Part shown: piece by piece, positions 56,682 through 64,000 of the stretch
Layout of the letters: the number at the start of each line of letters is the position of its first letter
How positions within the stretch are numbered: position 1 is the first letter of the stretch
Source: Paenilisteria newyorkensis
GTDB taxonomy: Bacteria; Bacillota; Bacilli; Lactobacillales; Listeriaceae
DNA length: 64,000 bases
Assembly: GCF_000766145.1 (NCBI RefSeq)
Contig: NZ_JNFB01000039.1
Coordinates: forward strand, 124,001-188,000
Direction of reading: 5' to 3'
Notes under the pieces: generated by a model
Databases searched by the model: none
What the model saw: only the letters and a program-made list of their open reading frames with translations
What the model was told of the DNA's origin: nothing
Position numbers and translations under genes: made by a program

Positions 56682-56707
56682 AAGCCGGTCTCGAACCGGC
56701 TTTTATT
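56682..56707 (+). terminator. Terminator after tcsA
   Basis: ATAAAAGCCGGT / ACCGGCTTTTAT with a 5-nt loop. Confidence 0.85.
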
Positions 56708-56735
56708 AATATTTCTAGAACCTTTTTATTTTTCG

Positions 56736-56840
56736 TTCGCATTGTAAGCGTTTAAACCTATAAAACGTTGGATTATATTCACTAATCTTAGGTCAAAAAG
56801 CATATTTTTATAAAATATCGGCTATTTTGACGCTTTTTTG
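56736..56840 (+). ncRNA. Candidate short RNA or attenuated leader (promoter plus terminator)
   Basis: A promoter TTCGCA, 17 bp, TATAAA (56736-56764) has the cre-like TGTAAGCGTTTAAA (56743-56756, 13 of 14 matches to TGWAANCGNTNWCA) in its spacer. About 20 nt after the expected start a strong hairpin GTCAAAA..ATATTTT / AAAATAT..TTTTGAC (56792-56831) is followed by GCTTTTTT. The product would be about 70 nt. Confidence 0.4.
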
Positions 56841-56851
56841 TAAAAAAGGAA

Positions 56852-56880
56852 TTGCAATGTTTCGCATTTAGAAATAGAAT
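56852..56880 (+). promoter_or_regulatory. Promoter of nucleoside ABC transporter genes
   Basis: TTGCAA, 17 bp, TAGAAT, 165 bp upstream of the ATPase start. Confidence 0.55.
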
Positions 56881-56941
56881 AAGGTGATGACTTTTTTGGA
56901 AGACTACATATTTCGCTTTATTCACGAAAAAGAGTGACCTT

Positions 56942-56979
56942 TTTTACATACGATTCTCCGTCTTGTAAAACGGTTTACA
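56942..56979 (+). promoter_or_regulatory. Three-arm inverted repeat in the transporter leader
   Basis: TTTTACA (56942-56948), TGTAAAA (56964-56970) and TTTACA (56974-56979). The middle arm can pair with either flank. TGTAAA-N4-TTTACA alone is a dyad that could also be an operator. Confidence 0.4.
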
Positions 56980-57045
56980 TCAAAAAAGAAATCAATCCAT
57001 TCACGTAAAAAAGTGGATATTAGCTATTATAAAGGGAGTGAGACA

Positions 57046-58581
57046 GTGGATTATGTTATTGAAATGTTAGGGATCAGAAAGGAGTTTTCTGGGTTTGTAG
57101 CAAACGATAACATTACCTTACAGCTAAAGCGTGGCGAAATTCACGCGCTGCTAGGTGAGAATGGTGCTGGGAAATCAACACTGATGAATGTTTTGTTCGG
57201 ACTTTATGAACCAGATGGTGGCGAAATTCGTGTCAATGGAAACGTGGAGGCAATTAACAGCCCCAACAAAGCCAATGACCTCGGAATCGGCATGGTGCAT
57301 CAACATTTTATGCTTGTCGATAAATTTACTGTAGCCGAAAATATTATTCTAGGAAAAGAGCCAAGCAAGTTTGGTGTTATCGAAAAGAAGAAAGCCATCG
57401 AAGAAATTCGAGCTATCTCAGATCGTTACGGCTTGAAAGTAGATCCAAATGCTAAAATAAGTGATATCTCGATTGGTATGCAACAACGTGTTGAAATATT
57501 AAAAACGTTATATCGTGGGGCGGATATTCTGATTTTTGATGAGCCGACCGCTGTTTTGACACCGCAAGAAATTAAAGAACTTATCTCGATTATGCGTACG
57601 CTTATCAAGGAGGGTAAGTCGATTATTCTGATCACACATAAACTAAAAGAAATCATGGATGTCTGTGATCGCGTCACTGTTATTCGCCGTGGTAAAGGAA
57701 TGGGGACTGTCAATGTTCCTGAAACGAGTCCGCAAGCGCTGGCAAATCTGATGGTTGGTCGTGAAGTCGTCTTTACAACCGAGAAAACGCCCGCTACTCC
57801 TGGCCAGGATGTGCTTGAAGTGAAAGATCTTGTCGTGAAAGAAAGTCGTGGCGTGGAAAGCGTCCGCGGTCTAAATCTCACGGTGCGCGCCGGCGAAATC
57901 GTTGGTATTGCTGGTGTAGATGGCAACGGTCAAAGTGAACTTATCCAAGCCATTTCTGGACTAACAAAAACAACAAGTGGCTCGATTCTACTAAAAGGCG
58001 AACATATCGAAAACAAGAAACCGCGTCGCATCACAGAATCAGGCCTCGGTCACATTCCAGAAGATCGCCATAAACACGGTCTTGTTCTAGAAATGTCACT
58101 CGGTGAAAATATCGCCTTACAAACCTATTACAAAAAACCAATTTCGAGCAAAGGTTTCCTCAACCATAAAGAAATGTATGACTTCGCTCGCAAGCTTATC
58201 GAGGAATACGACGTTCGAACAAGTAGCGAATACGTTGCGGCTAAAGCACTTTCCGGTGGGAATCAACAAAAAGCGATTATCGCCCGTGAAATTAGTCGAG
58301 ATCCTGATTTCCTCATTGCAGCACAACCAACACGTGGACTTGACGTTGGAGCGATTGAATTTATTCATAGACGCCTTATCGAGCAGCGTGATGAAGGAAA
58401 AGCTATTTTACTAATGTCCTTTGAGCTCGACGAAATTATGAATGTAAGTGATCGCATTGCCGTCATTTATGAAGGAAAAATCGTAGCTATCGTGAAACCT
58501 GAAGAAACGACAGAGCAAGAACTCGGTCTTCTTATGGCCGGATCAGCAAAAGCGGAAACGGGGGAGAAAACACATGTCTAA
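57046..58581 (+). CDS. nupO: Nucleoside ABC transporter ATP-binding protein (NupO/YufO-like)
   Basis: 511 residues from the GTG at 57046 (AAGGGAG upstream). Two fused ABC domains: domain 1 with GENGAGKST (38-46), ISIGMQQR and ILIFDEPTAVL; domain 2 with degenerate Walker A GVDGNGQSEL, signature LSGGNQQK and AAQPTRGLDVGA, as in sugar/nucleoside importers. Energises uptake with the two permeases and TcsA. Overlaps the next gene by 8 bp. Confidence 0.94.
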   Translation: MDYVIEMLGIRKEFSGFVANDNITLQLKRGEIHALLGENGAGKSTLMNVLFGLYEPDGGEIRVNGNVEAINSPNKANDLGIGMVHQHFMLVDKFTVAENIILGKEPSKFGVIEKKKAIEEIRAISDRYGLKVDPNAKISDISIGMQQRVEILKTLYRGADILIFDEPTAVLTPQEIKELISIMRTLIKEGKSIILITHKLKEIMDVCDRVTVIRRGKGMGTVNVPETSPQALANLMVGREVVFTTEKTPATPGQDVLEVKDLVVKESRGVESVRGLNLTVRAGEIVGIAGVDGNGQSELIQAISGLTKTTSGSILLKGEHIENKKPRRITESGLGHIPEDRHKHGLVLEMSLGENIALQTYYKKPISSKGFLNHKEMYDFARKLIEEYDVRTSSEYVAAKALSGGNQQKAIIAREISRDPDFLIAAQPTRGLDVGAIEFIHRRLIEQRDEGKAILLMSFELDEIMNVSDRIAVIYEGKIVAIVKPEETTEQELGLLMAGSAKAETGEKTHV

Positions 58582-59626
58582 GAAAATACAAGCCCTTGTC
58601 ATCCCGATTACAGCTGTTATTCTCGGTTTGCTATTCGGTGCCCTTATCATGTTATTATTCGGATATAATCCAATCGACGCTTACATTGCGCTTTTCCAAG
58701 GCGCGTTCGGCGATTCCTTCTACCTCGGAGAAACGATCCGTCAAGCAACGCCTTATATCTTAGTTGGTCTATCGATCGCCATCGCTTTCAAAGCTGGACT
58801 TTTCAATATCGGTGCAGAAGGTCAACTTTTAATGGGTTGGATCGGTGCCGTTGCAGTAGGTTTAACGTTTGACGGCTTAGATAAATGGATTCACTTACCG
58901 CTTGCTCTTTTGGCAGGTATCATCTGTGGTGCTTTCTGGGCGTTCATTCCAGGGATTCTAAAAGCCACGCTAAAAGTGAATGAAGTTATCGTAACAATCA
59001 TGTTAAACTACACGGCGCTTTATATTTTCAACTACATCGTGCAAAATGTCCTTACAAAACAAATGGACAAAACAAAAGAAGTTCCTGCATCCGCTTCGCT
59101 TCAATCACCATTCTTACAAGAAATGACACAATACTCGTCACTTCACTGGGGAATCTTGATTGCGGTTGGTTGCGCACTTATCATGTGGCTAGTTATCAAT
59201 AAAACAACATTTGGTTATGAACTGAAATCAGTCGGGTTCAACCAAAATGCCTCTAAATATGCTGGGATGAGCGTCGCGAAAACAATTGTCATCTCGATGA
59301 TTATCGCAGGTGGACTCGCTGGACTTGCGGGCGCGATGGAAGGCCTTGGAAACTACGGTACAGCTTATGTCTTACCAACATCTCCTGGTACTGGATTTGA
59401 CGGTATTGCCGTTGCTTTACTCGGCGGTAACTCACCAATTGGTATTATCTTCTCCGCCATTCTATTCGGAGCGCTAAAAGTAGGATCTCTAAACATGCCT
59501 GCTGTCGCTGGAGTTCCAAATGAGCTAGTAAACGTGGTTATCGCGCTTATTATCTTCTTCGTTGCATCCAGTTATATCATCCGCTGGGCAATGGATAAAT
59601 TTGCGAAGGGGGCGAAAACAAAATGA
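58574..59626 (+). CDS. nupP: Nucleoside ABC transporter permease (NupP/YufP-like)
   Basis: 350 residues with about eight to ten membrane helices and the BPD_transp_2 pattern: YILVGLSIAIAFKAGLFNIGAEGQLLMG, NEVIVTIMLNYTALYI and GLAGAMEGLG. The RBS GGGGAGA is inside the ATPase gene. Overlaps nupQ by 4 bp (ATGA). Confidence 0.94.
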   Translation: MSKKIQALVIPITAVILGLLFGALIMLLFGYNPIDAYIALFQGAFGDSFYLGETIRQATPYILVGLSIAIAFKAGLFNIGAEGQLLMGWIGAVAVGLTFDGLDKWIHLPLALLAGIICGAFWAFIPGILKATLKVNEVIVTIMLNYTALYIFNYIVQNVLTKQMDKTKEVPASASLQSPFLQEMTQYSSLHWGILIAVGCALIMWLVINKTTFGYELKSVGFNQNASKYAGMSVAKTIVISMIIAGGLAGLAGAMEGLGNYGTAYVLPTSPGTGFDGIAVALLGGNSPIGIIFSAILFGALKVGSLNMPAVAGVPNELVNVVIALIIFFVASSYIIRWAMDKFAKGAKTK

Positions 59627-60573
59627 TTTCGACTTTAGCGATTATTGTCTCTAGTACATTATTGATGGCTGGACCACTCATTTTCACAGCGCTCGGTGGC
59701 GTTTTCTCGGAACGAGGCGGTGTTGTCAATATCGGTCTCGAAGGTATGATGATTATGGGTGCCTTTTCATCGATCGTCTTTAACTTAACGTTTGCCGATG
59801 TTTTCGGCGACTGGACGCCATGGGTTGCACTTTTAGCAGGGATGTTTGTCGGCGGTGTTTTCTCGCTCGTACATGCCGTTGCAACGATTAATTTCCGCGC
59901 CGATCACGTTATCAGTGGTGTCGCGATTAACTTTTTAGCACTCGGTATTTCCTTGTTCCTTGTCAAAGTTATTTACGATAAAGGACAAACCGATCAAATT
60001 AAGCATTACTTCGGAAAACCAGATATTCCAGTTCTAAAAGATATTCCAGTGATTGGCGATATTTTCTTCAAAAACGTCCCAGTCATGAGTTACGTCGCGA
60101 TTGTAGTGGCGATTATATCCTGGTTCGTCATCTATAAAACAAGATTTGGCTTGCGTCTTCGCTCTGTTGGGGAACATCCACTAGCAGCAGACACAATGGG
60201 AATCAAAGTTCGTTGGATGAGATACCAAGGTGTCATCATTTCCGGTATTCTAGGCGGACTCGGTGGCGCGGTTTATGCCCAATCCTTTACGCTTGATTTC
60301 GGTCATGCGACGATTTCTGGGCAAGGTTATATGGCCTTAGCTGCGATGATTTTTGGTAAATGGAACCCGCTTGGTGCTATGGGAGCCGCGATTTTCTTCG
60401 GATTTGCGCAGTGTCTGAGCATCATCAGTGGACAACTGCCATTCTTCAGTGGCATTCCAGACGTCTACTTGCAAGTCGCGCCTTACGTCTTAACGATTCT
60501 TGCTCTTGTGGGTCTTATCGGTAAATCCGAAGCACCTAAAGCAGATGGCGTGAACTATATCAAAGGAAAATAA
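59623..60573 (+). CDS. nupQ: Nucleoside ABC transporter permease (NupQ/YufQ-like)
   Basis: 316 residues with about eight to nine membrane helices: FTALGGVFSERGGVVNIGLEG, HVISGVAINFLALG and GLGGAVYAQSF. Second permease half. Last gene of the transporter unit; a terminator follows. Confidence 0.94.
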   Translation: MISTLAIIVSSTLLMAGPLIFTALGGVFSERGGVVNIGLEGMMIMGAFSSIVFNLTFADVFGDWTPWVALLAGMFVGGVFSLVHAVATINFRADHVISGVAINFLALGISLFLVKVIYDKGQTDQIKHYFGKPDIPVLKDIPVIGDIFFKNVPVMSYVAIVVAIISWFVIYKTRFGLRLRSVGEHPLAADTMGIKVRWMRYQGVIISGILGGLGGAVYAQSFTLDFGHATISGQGYMALAAMIFGKWNPLGAMGAAIFFGFAQCLSIISGQLPFFSGIPDVYLQVAPYVLTILALVGLIGKSEAPKADGVNYIKGK

Positions 60574-60575
60574 CA

Positions 60576-60620
60576 AGTTGCACCCAATTTCGCCAGTATT
60601 CGCGAAATTGGGTGTTTTTC
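60576..60620 (+). terminator. Terminator after nupQ
   Basis: GCACCCAATTTCGC / GCGAAATTGGGTGTTTTT, a stem of about 13 bp and a T-run. Confidence 0.88.
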
Positions 60621-60632
60621 AGTCGATAGCAT

Positions 60633-60661
60633 TTGTTTAGCGAGGAATAATAAGGTACAAT
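60633..60661 (+). promoter_or_regulatory. Promoter of ymfF-ymfH
   Basis: TTGTTT, 17 bp, TACAAT, 35 bp before the ymfF ATG. Confidence 0.6.
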
Positions 60662-60696
60662 AAACAGTGCTTAGCCAAATAAGGAGGGATTTTTTA

Positions 60697-61980
60697 ATGA
60701 CAACTCAAAAACAGGAATATAAAGAACAAGTTGGCGCCATTCAGTTAACGCTTATTCCTTCTGACAAATATAAATCCAATAAAATTGTATTTAAATTCAG
60801 AGCACCACTCGATCGTGCTACGACAACGAAGCGCGCATTAATCGCCGCGTTAATTGAGACAAATACGAAGAAATATCCGACACAAACGGCGTTCCGTAAA
60901 GAATTAGCGAGCTTGTATGGGGCTAATTTTTATGCATCCGTAGATAAAAAAGGAAACGAGCACATTATTACGGCTGTTCTTGACATGGTTGACGGACAAT
61001 TCGTGCCTAACGGGGATACGTTACTTCATGAGGCTTTCACACTGCTTCAAGAGATTATTTTCAATCCTAATGTGACAGATGGTAGCTTCCATGATGCAAC
61101 CGTTGCCCGTGAAAAAGAGAATTTGGCGCAACGCTTGGAAAGTGTGTATGATGATAAAATTCGGTATGCAAACAAACGCTTAACCGAGATCATGTTCGCC
61201 GATGAGAATTATAAATACGGCGCGGCTGGCGTATTGGAAGACATTCCGAATATCACAAGTGCCGATTTATATGATTATTATCAACAATTTTTAGCCGAAG
61301 ATACAATTGATTTATTCATTTGTGGCGATGTGCAGAAAGAGGACGTTATTCCGCTTGTTAAAGGGCTCCCTTTTGCGAACCGGGAGTACCGTGATTTGGA
61401 CGTTATAGCGCCGATTCACCCTCAAAGCGTCAACACCGTGAAAGAAAATCAACCGATCAATCAAGGAAAACTTGTCCTTGGATATCGCACGAATATTTTG
61501 TTTGGCGAAGATGCCTATGTGCCATTACAGCTTGCCAATGGTTTACTCGGCGGTTTTGCTAACTCGAAAATTTTTATTAACGTCCGCGAAAAAGCGAGTT
61601 TGGCGTATTACGCGAGTAGCCGAATCGACTCGTTCCACGGTTTCATGCTGATTTCTGCAGGTATCGATGAGAAGAATTATGATCAAGCGCTGACAATCAT
61701 TAAAGAACAGGTCGCAGCGATGCAAGCCGGTGATTTTACGGAAGAAGAGCTATCTCAAACCAAAGCGATGCTGTCGAATCAACTGCTAGAAGCGAATGAC
61801 CAGGCGCAAGGTCTGATTGAACTGACCTATAATAATACCCTGAAAAAAGCGGACCTTGGCTTAACAAACTGGTTAAAACGCATTTCCGAGGTCACAAAAG
61901 AAGAAGTAGTTGCTGCCGCAGAATCGTTTGAACTCGACACGATCTATTTCCTAAGCAAAGGAGCCGATTCAAATGAATAA
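60697..61980 (+). CDS. ymfF: M16-family protein YmfF (EF-P modification-associated)
   Basis: 427 residues from the ATG at 60697 (AAGGAGG); the frame is open 10 codons upstream without RBS. M16 peptidase fold, but the zinc motif HxxEH is missing from the N-terminal half, so it is likely the inactive partner of YmfH, as in two-subunit processing peptidases. Overlaps ymfH by 8 bp. RefSeq-type naming links the pair to EF-P 5-aminopentanol modification; the mechanism is unclear. Confidence 0.9.
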   Translation: MTTQKQEYKEQVGAIQLTLIPSDKYKSNKIVFKFRAPLDRATTTKRALIAALIETNTKKYPTQTAFRKELASLYGANFYASVDKKGNEHIITAVLDMVDGQFVPNGDTLLHEAFTLLQEIIFNPNVTDGSFHDATVAREKENLAQRLESVYDDKIRYANKRLTEIMFADENYKYGAAGVLEDIPNITSADLYDYYQQFLAEDTIDLFICGDVQKEDVIPLVKGLPFANREYRDLDVIAPIHPQSVNTVKENQPINQGKLVLGYRTNILFGEDAYVPLQLANGLLGGFANSKIFINVREKASLAYYASSRIDSFHGFMLISAGIDEKNYDQALTIIKEQVAAMQAGDFTEEELSQTKAMLSNQLLEANDQAQGLIELTYNNTLKKADLGLTNWLKRISEVTKEEVVAAAESFELDTIYFLSKGADSNE

Positions 61981-63256
61981 AAAAAGCTACGATCAATTAA
62001 AAGAAGCCGTTTATTATGAAACGCTAGATAATGGTTTGCAAGTATACGTTCTGCCAAAACACGGTTTTAGCAAGACTTTCGCGATTTTCACGACGAATTA
62101 TGGTTCGATTGACAATGAATTCGTGCCACTAGGCCAAGAAGCATTCACCCGCGTTCCAGACGGCATCGCGCATTTCTTAGAACATAAACTTTTCGAAAAA
62201 GAAGATGGTGATGTGTTCTTCAAATTCGGTGAAAAAGGCGCCTTTACGAACGCTTTCACGTCATTCACACGGACGGCGTACCTATTCTCAAGCACATCGA
62301 ATGTGGAAGAGAACCTAGAAACGCTTGTCGATTTCGTGCAAGAACCTTATTTTACAGAAGAAACCGTTGAAAAAGAAAAAGGCATTATCGGGCAAGAAAT
62401 CCAGATGTACGATGATGACGCTGATTTTCGCGTTTATTTCGGAGCGATTGAAAACATGTACCATCACCATCCAGTGAAAATTGATATCGCAGGTACCGTC
62501 GAATCGATTGCAGAAATCGACAAAGACCTGCTATATCTTTGCTACAACACGTTCTACCATCCAAGTAACATGATTCTGTTCATCGTTGGTAACGTAGACC
62601 CCGAGCAAGCGATTGAGCAAGTTCGCAACAACCAAGCGAAAAAGACGTTCGCACCTGCAAAACCGGTGAAGCGCCATTTCCCAGAGGAACCGAAATCCGT
62701 TGCTGTTGCTAAAAAAACATTAAAATTCCCCGTTCAAATTGCGAAGAATCTCGTAGCAGTGAAAGAGGACATTGGGTTATTGCGCGGTAAAGAAGCCGTA
62801 CAACACGAAATGACCGCCGATATCTTGCTGGAATTAATGTTTGGTACAACATCAGACGCCTATTTGGAATTATACGACCAAGGTATTATTGACGACACGT
62901 TCGGATTTGATTATAGTTTACAAGACAGCTTCTCATTTGTTCTCGTCGGTGGCGATGCAAAAGACCCAGATTTACAAGAACGCAAAATTAAAGAAACCTT
63001 CGAAAAAGCACTAAAAACCGGATTTAAAGAAGCCGATTTGGAGTTATTAAAACGCAAAAAAATGGGCCAATTCCTGCGCTCATTGAATTCACCTGAATTT
63101 ATCGCGAACCAATTCTCACAATATATTTTTGAAGAAGCATCTCTATTCGATATCTTACCTGCCATTGAAGCCGTTACGGTCGCGGATGTAGAAACCTTCT
63201 TGAAACGAATTTATGTGGCGGATCGCATCACGACGTTCCAAATTGTGCCGGAGTAA
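61973..63256 (+). CDS. ymfH: M16-family zinc peptidase YmfH (EF-P modification-associated)
   Basis: 427 residues with an intact inverted zinc motif HFLEH (His67, Glu70, His71) and a downstream Glu in KEKGIIGQEI. Presumed catalytic partner of YmfF. ATG lies inside the end of ymfF. The following ymfI has its own short upstream region of 158 bp. Confidence 0.92.
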   Translation: MNKKSYDQLKEAVYYETLDNGLQVYVLPKHGFSKTFAIFTTNYGSIDNEFVPLGQEAFTRVPDGIAHFLEHKLFEKEDGDVFFKFGEKGAFTNAFTSFTRTAYLFSSTSNVEENLETLVDFVQEPYFTEETVEKEKGIIGQEIQMYDDDADFRVYFGAIENMYHHHPVKIDIAGTVESIAEIDKDLLYLCYNTFYHPSNMILFIVGNVDPEQAIEQVRNNQAKKTFAPAKPVKRHFPEEPKSVAVAKKTLKFPVQIAKNLVAVKEDIGLLRGKEAVQHEMTADILLELMFGTTSDAYLELYDQGIIDDTFGFDYSLQDSFSFVLVGGDAKDPDLQERKIKETFEKALKTGFKEADLELLKRKKMGQFLRSLNSPEFIANQFSQYIFEEASLFDILPAIEAVTVADVETFLKRIYVADRITTFQIVPE

Positions 63257-63374
63257 AGTCAGGTAGCTGAACTCCTGATAAACTGCTTCACATGATTTCC
63301 CACTAAACCTCCGCGCGGAGATTCTTTAAGATTTCTTTAACTTAGTAAAAAAAATGGTATTTTGGAGCGAGTCA

Positions 63375-63383
63375 TGCTATGAT
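63375..63383 (+). promoter_or_regulatory. Extended -10 promoter of ymfI
   Basis: TGCTATGAT, 32 bp before the TTG start; -35 weak. A GC-rich palindrome CTCCGCGCGGAG lies about 65 bp upstream. Confidence 0.4.
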
Positions 63384-63414
63384 GAAAGAAATGGATAGAA
63401 GGGAATAATCGGCT

Positions 63415-64000
63415 TTGAGAGAAGATACGAAATACGCGCTCATTACTGGTGCGAGTGGAGACATAGGAAGAGAAATCGCGATTGCACTTGCAAAACAAGG
63501 TTTTCACCTATATTTACACTATAATCGTAACGAGAAGGCGATTGCGCTGCTACAAGAGGAGTTAGTTCTTTTTGGCGTAGATGTTATCCCGATTCAAGCT
63601 GATTTTACTAATTCTGATGCTATATCACGGTTGCAAGATTCCGTTTTTCAATTAGATGTATTTGTTCATGCTGCTGGGAATAGCTATTACGGCTTATTTC
63701 AAGACATGCCTGATCAGGAAATAGCGAATTTATGGGATATCCATGTTCATTTTCCGATGCAATTATTACAGAAATGGATTCCGAAGTTGCAACGAAGTGA
63801 CGCTGGACGAATTATTTTTATTAGTTCTATCTGGGGAGAAGTTGGGGCTGCGATGGAAGTGGCTTATTCGGCTGTAAAAGGGGCGCAGATTGCTTTTTGT
63901 AAAGCGCTAGCTCAGGAGATAGCCGCATCAGGCACGACTGTCAATGTAGTATCTCCAGGAATGGTAGATACAAAAATGAATCACCTTTTTGACGAGGAAG
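63415..64000 (+). CDS. ymfI: SDR-family oxidoreductase YmfI (3' end cut by window edge)
   Basis: About 195 residues visible from the TTG at 63415 (GAAGGGA upstream). Rossmann motif TGASGDIG (11-18), HAAGNSYYG in place of the NAG loop, catalytic Ser in IFISSIWGE, and YSAVK. A short-chain reductase resembling FabG. In B. subtilis YmfI reduces 5-aminopentanone to 5-aminopentanol on Lys32 of EF-P. The C-terminus is beyond the window. Confidence 0.9.
   Translation, partial: MREDTKYALITGASGDIGREIAIALAKQGFHLYLHYNRNEKAIALLQEELVLFGVDVIPIQADFTNSDAISRLQDSVFQLDVFVHAAGNSYYGLFQDMPDQEIANLWDIHVHFPMQLLQKWIPKLQRSDAGRIIFISSIWGEVGAAMEVAYSAVKGAQIAFCKALAQEIAASGTTVNVVSPGMVDTKMNHLFDEE

Noticed and set aside
55921-56742. 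273-codon open frame antisense to tcsA
   Set aside because: Lies almost wholly opposite a certain gene, has Ser/Thr/Pro-rich shadow composition, and runs over the tcsA terminator; no RBS.
56887-56937. 16-codon ORF in the nupO leader
   Set aside because: Its RBS lies upstream of the transcription start predicted from the nearest promoter, so it would rarely be translated.
1-64000. Prophage, insertion sequence, CRISPR, tRNA or rRNA
   Set aside because: No transposase, integrase, phage structural gene, spaced direct-repeat array or RNA-gene signature was seen; gene order is that of a conserved chromosome core.

Overview
This window is a stretch of core chromosome from a low-GC Gram-positive bacterium, almost certainly a Listeria-type organism (Listeriaceae). 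Several things point there: the gene order comG-gcvT-gcvPA-gcvPB-...-efp-accB-accC-...-argR-recN-ptb-buk-bkd-gnd-lisRK-yidC-...-fni-...-ftsK-tcsA; a 31-codon gene for the Listeria stressosome miniprotein Prli42; the TcsA lipoprotein; and strong AAGGAGG ribosome binding sites with many TTG starts. Base composition looks richer in GC than L. monocytogenes, so one of the more distant Listeria species is likely. The species cannot be fixed from the sequence alone. I see no phage, insertion sequence, CRISPR array, tRNA or rRNA.

Layout. 1-2 kb: 3'-truncated rsgA on the minus strand with a short leader ORF and competing hairpin arms, then two small membrane proteins (YqzC/YqzD-like). 2.1-7.0 kb: plus-strand block rpmG, 5-formyl-THF cyclo-ligase, rhomboid gluP, yqgQ, glucokinase and a YqgU-like lipoprotein. 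7.1-13.3 kb: minus-strand competence operon comGA-GG, running on into aroK and a two-gene ABC exporter. 13.6-17.8 kb: glycine riboswitch and glycine cleavage genes. 17.8-20.2 kb: minus-strand pentapeptide protein, rhodanese, YqhP-like and YqhQ. 20.3-33.7 kb: plus-strand housekeeping run (pepP-like peptidase, efp, accBC, yqhY, nusB, folD, xseAB, ispA, dxs, tlyA-like, argR, recN).

33.8-40.7 kb: branched-chain keto-acid block ptb-buk-lpd-bkdAA-bkdAB-bkdB, which makes acyl-CoA primers for branched fatty acids and can yield ATP through Ptb/Buk. 40.7-44.3 kb: hairpin repeats, prli42, an M20 peptidase, gnd and a structured non-coding stretch. 44.3-50.8 kb: two-component system lisRK, minus-strand yidC, a small unknown gene and acyP, then a DUF1033 gene, fni and trhO. 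51-55.3 kb: YitT-family membrane protein, ftsK and a ComER/ProC-like reductase. 55.6-60.6 kb: nucleoside importer tcsA plus ATPase and two permeases. 60.7 kb to the end: ymfF, ymfH and the start of ymfI, genes associated with EF-P modification; their substrate efp lies 40 kb upstream.

The most interesting non-textbook signals are regulatory: the leader ORF and alternative RBS-sequestering hairpin before rsgA; an inverted repeat bracketing the ptb promoter; a cre-like promoter followed by a terminator, then a three-arm leader, between tcsA and its transporter genes; CodY-like sites before tcsA; a 69-bp tandem hairpin repeat beside prli42; and an unexplained structured region between gnd and lisR. 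No clearly new multi-gene system is visible.
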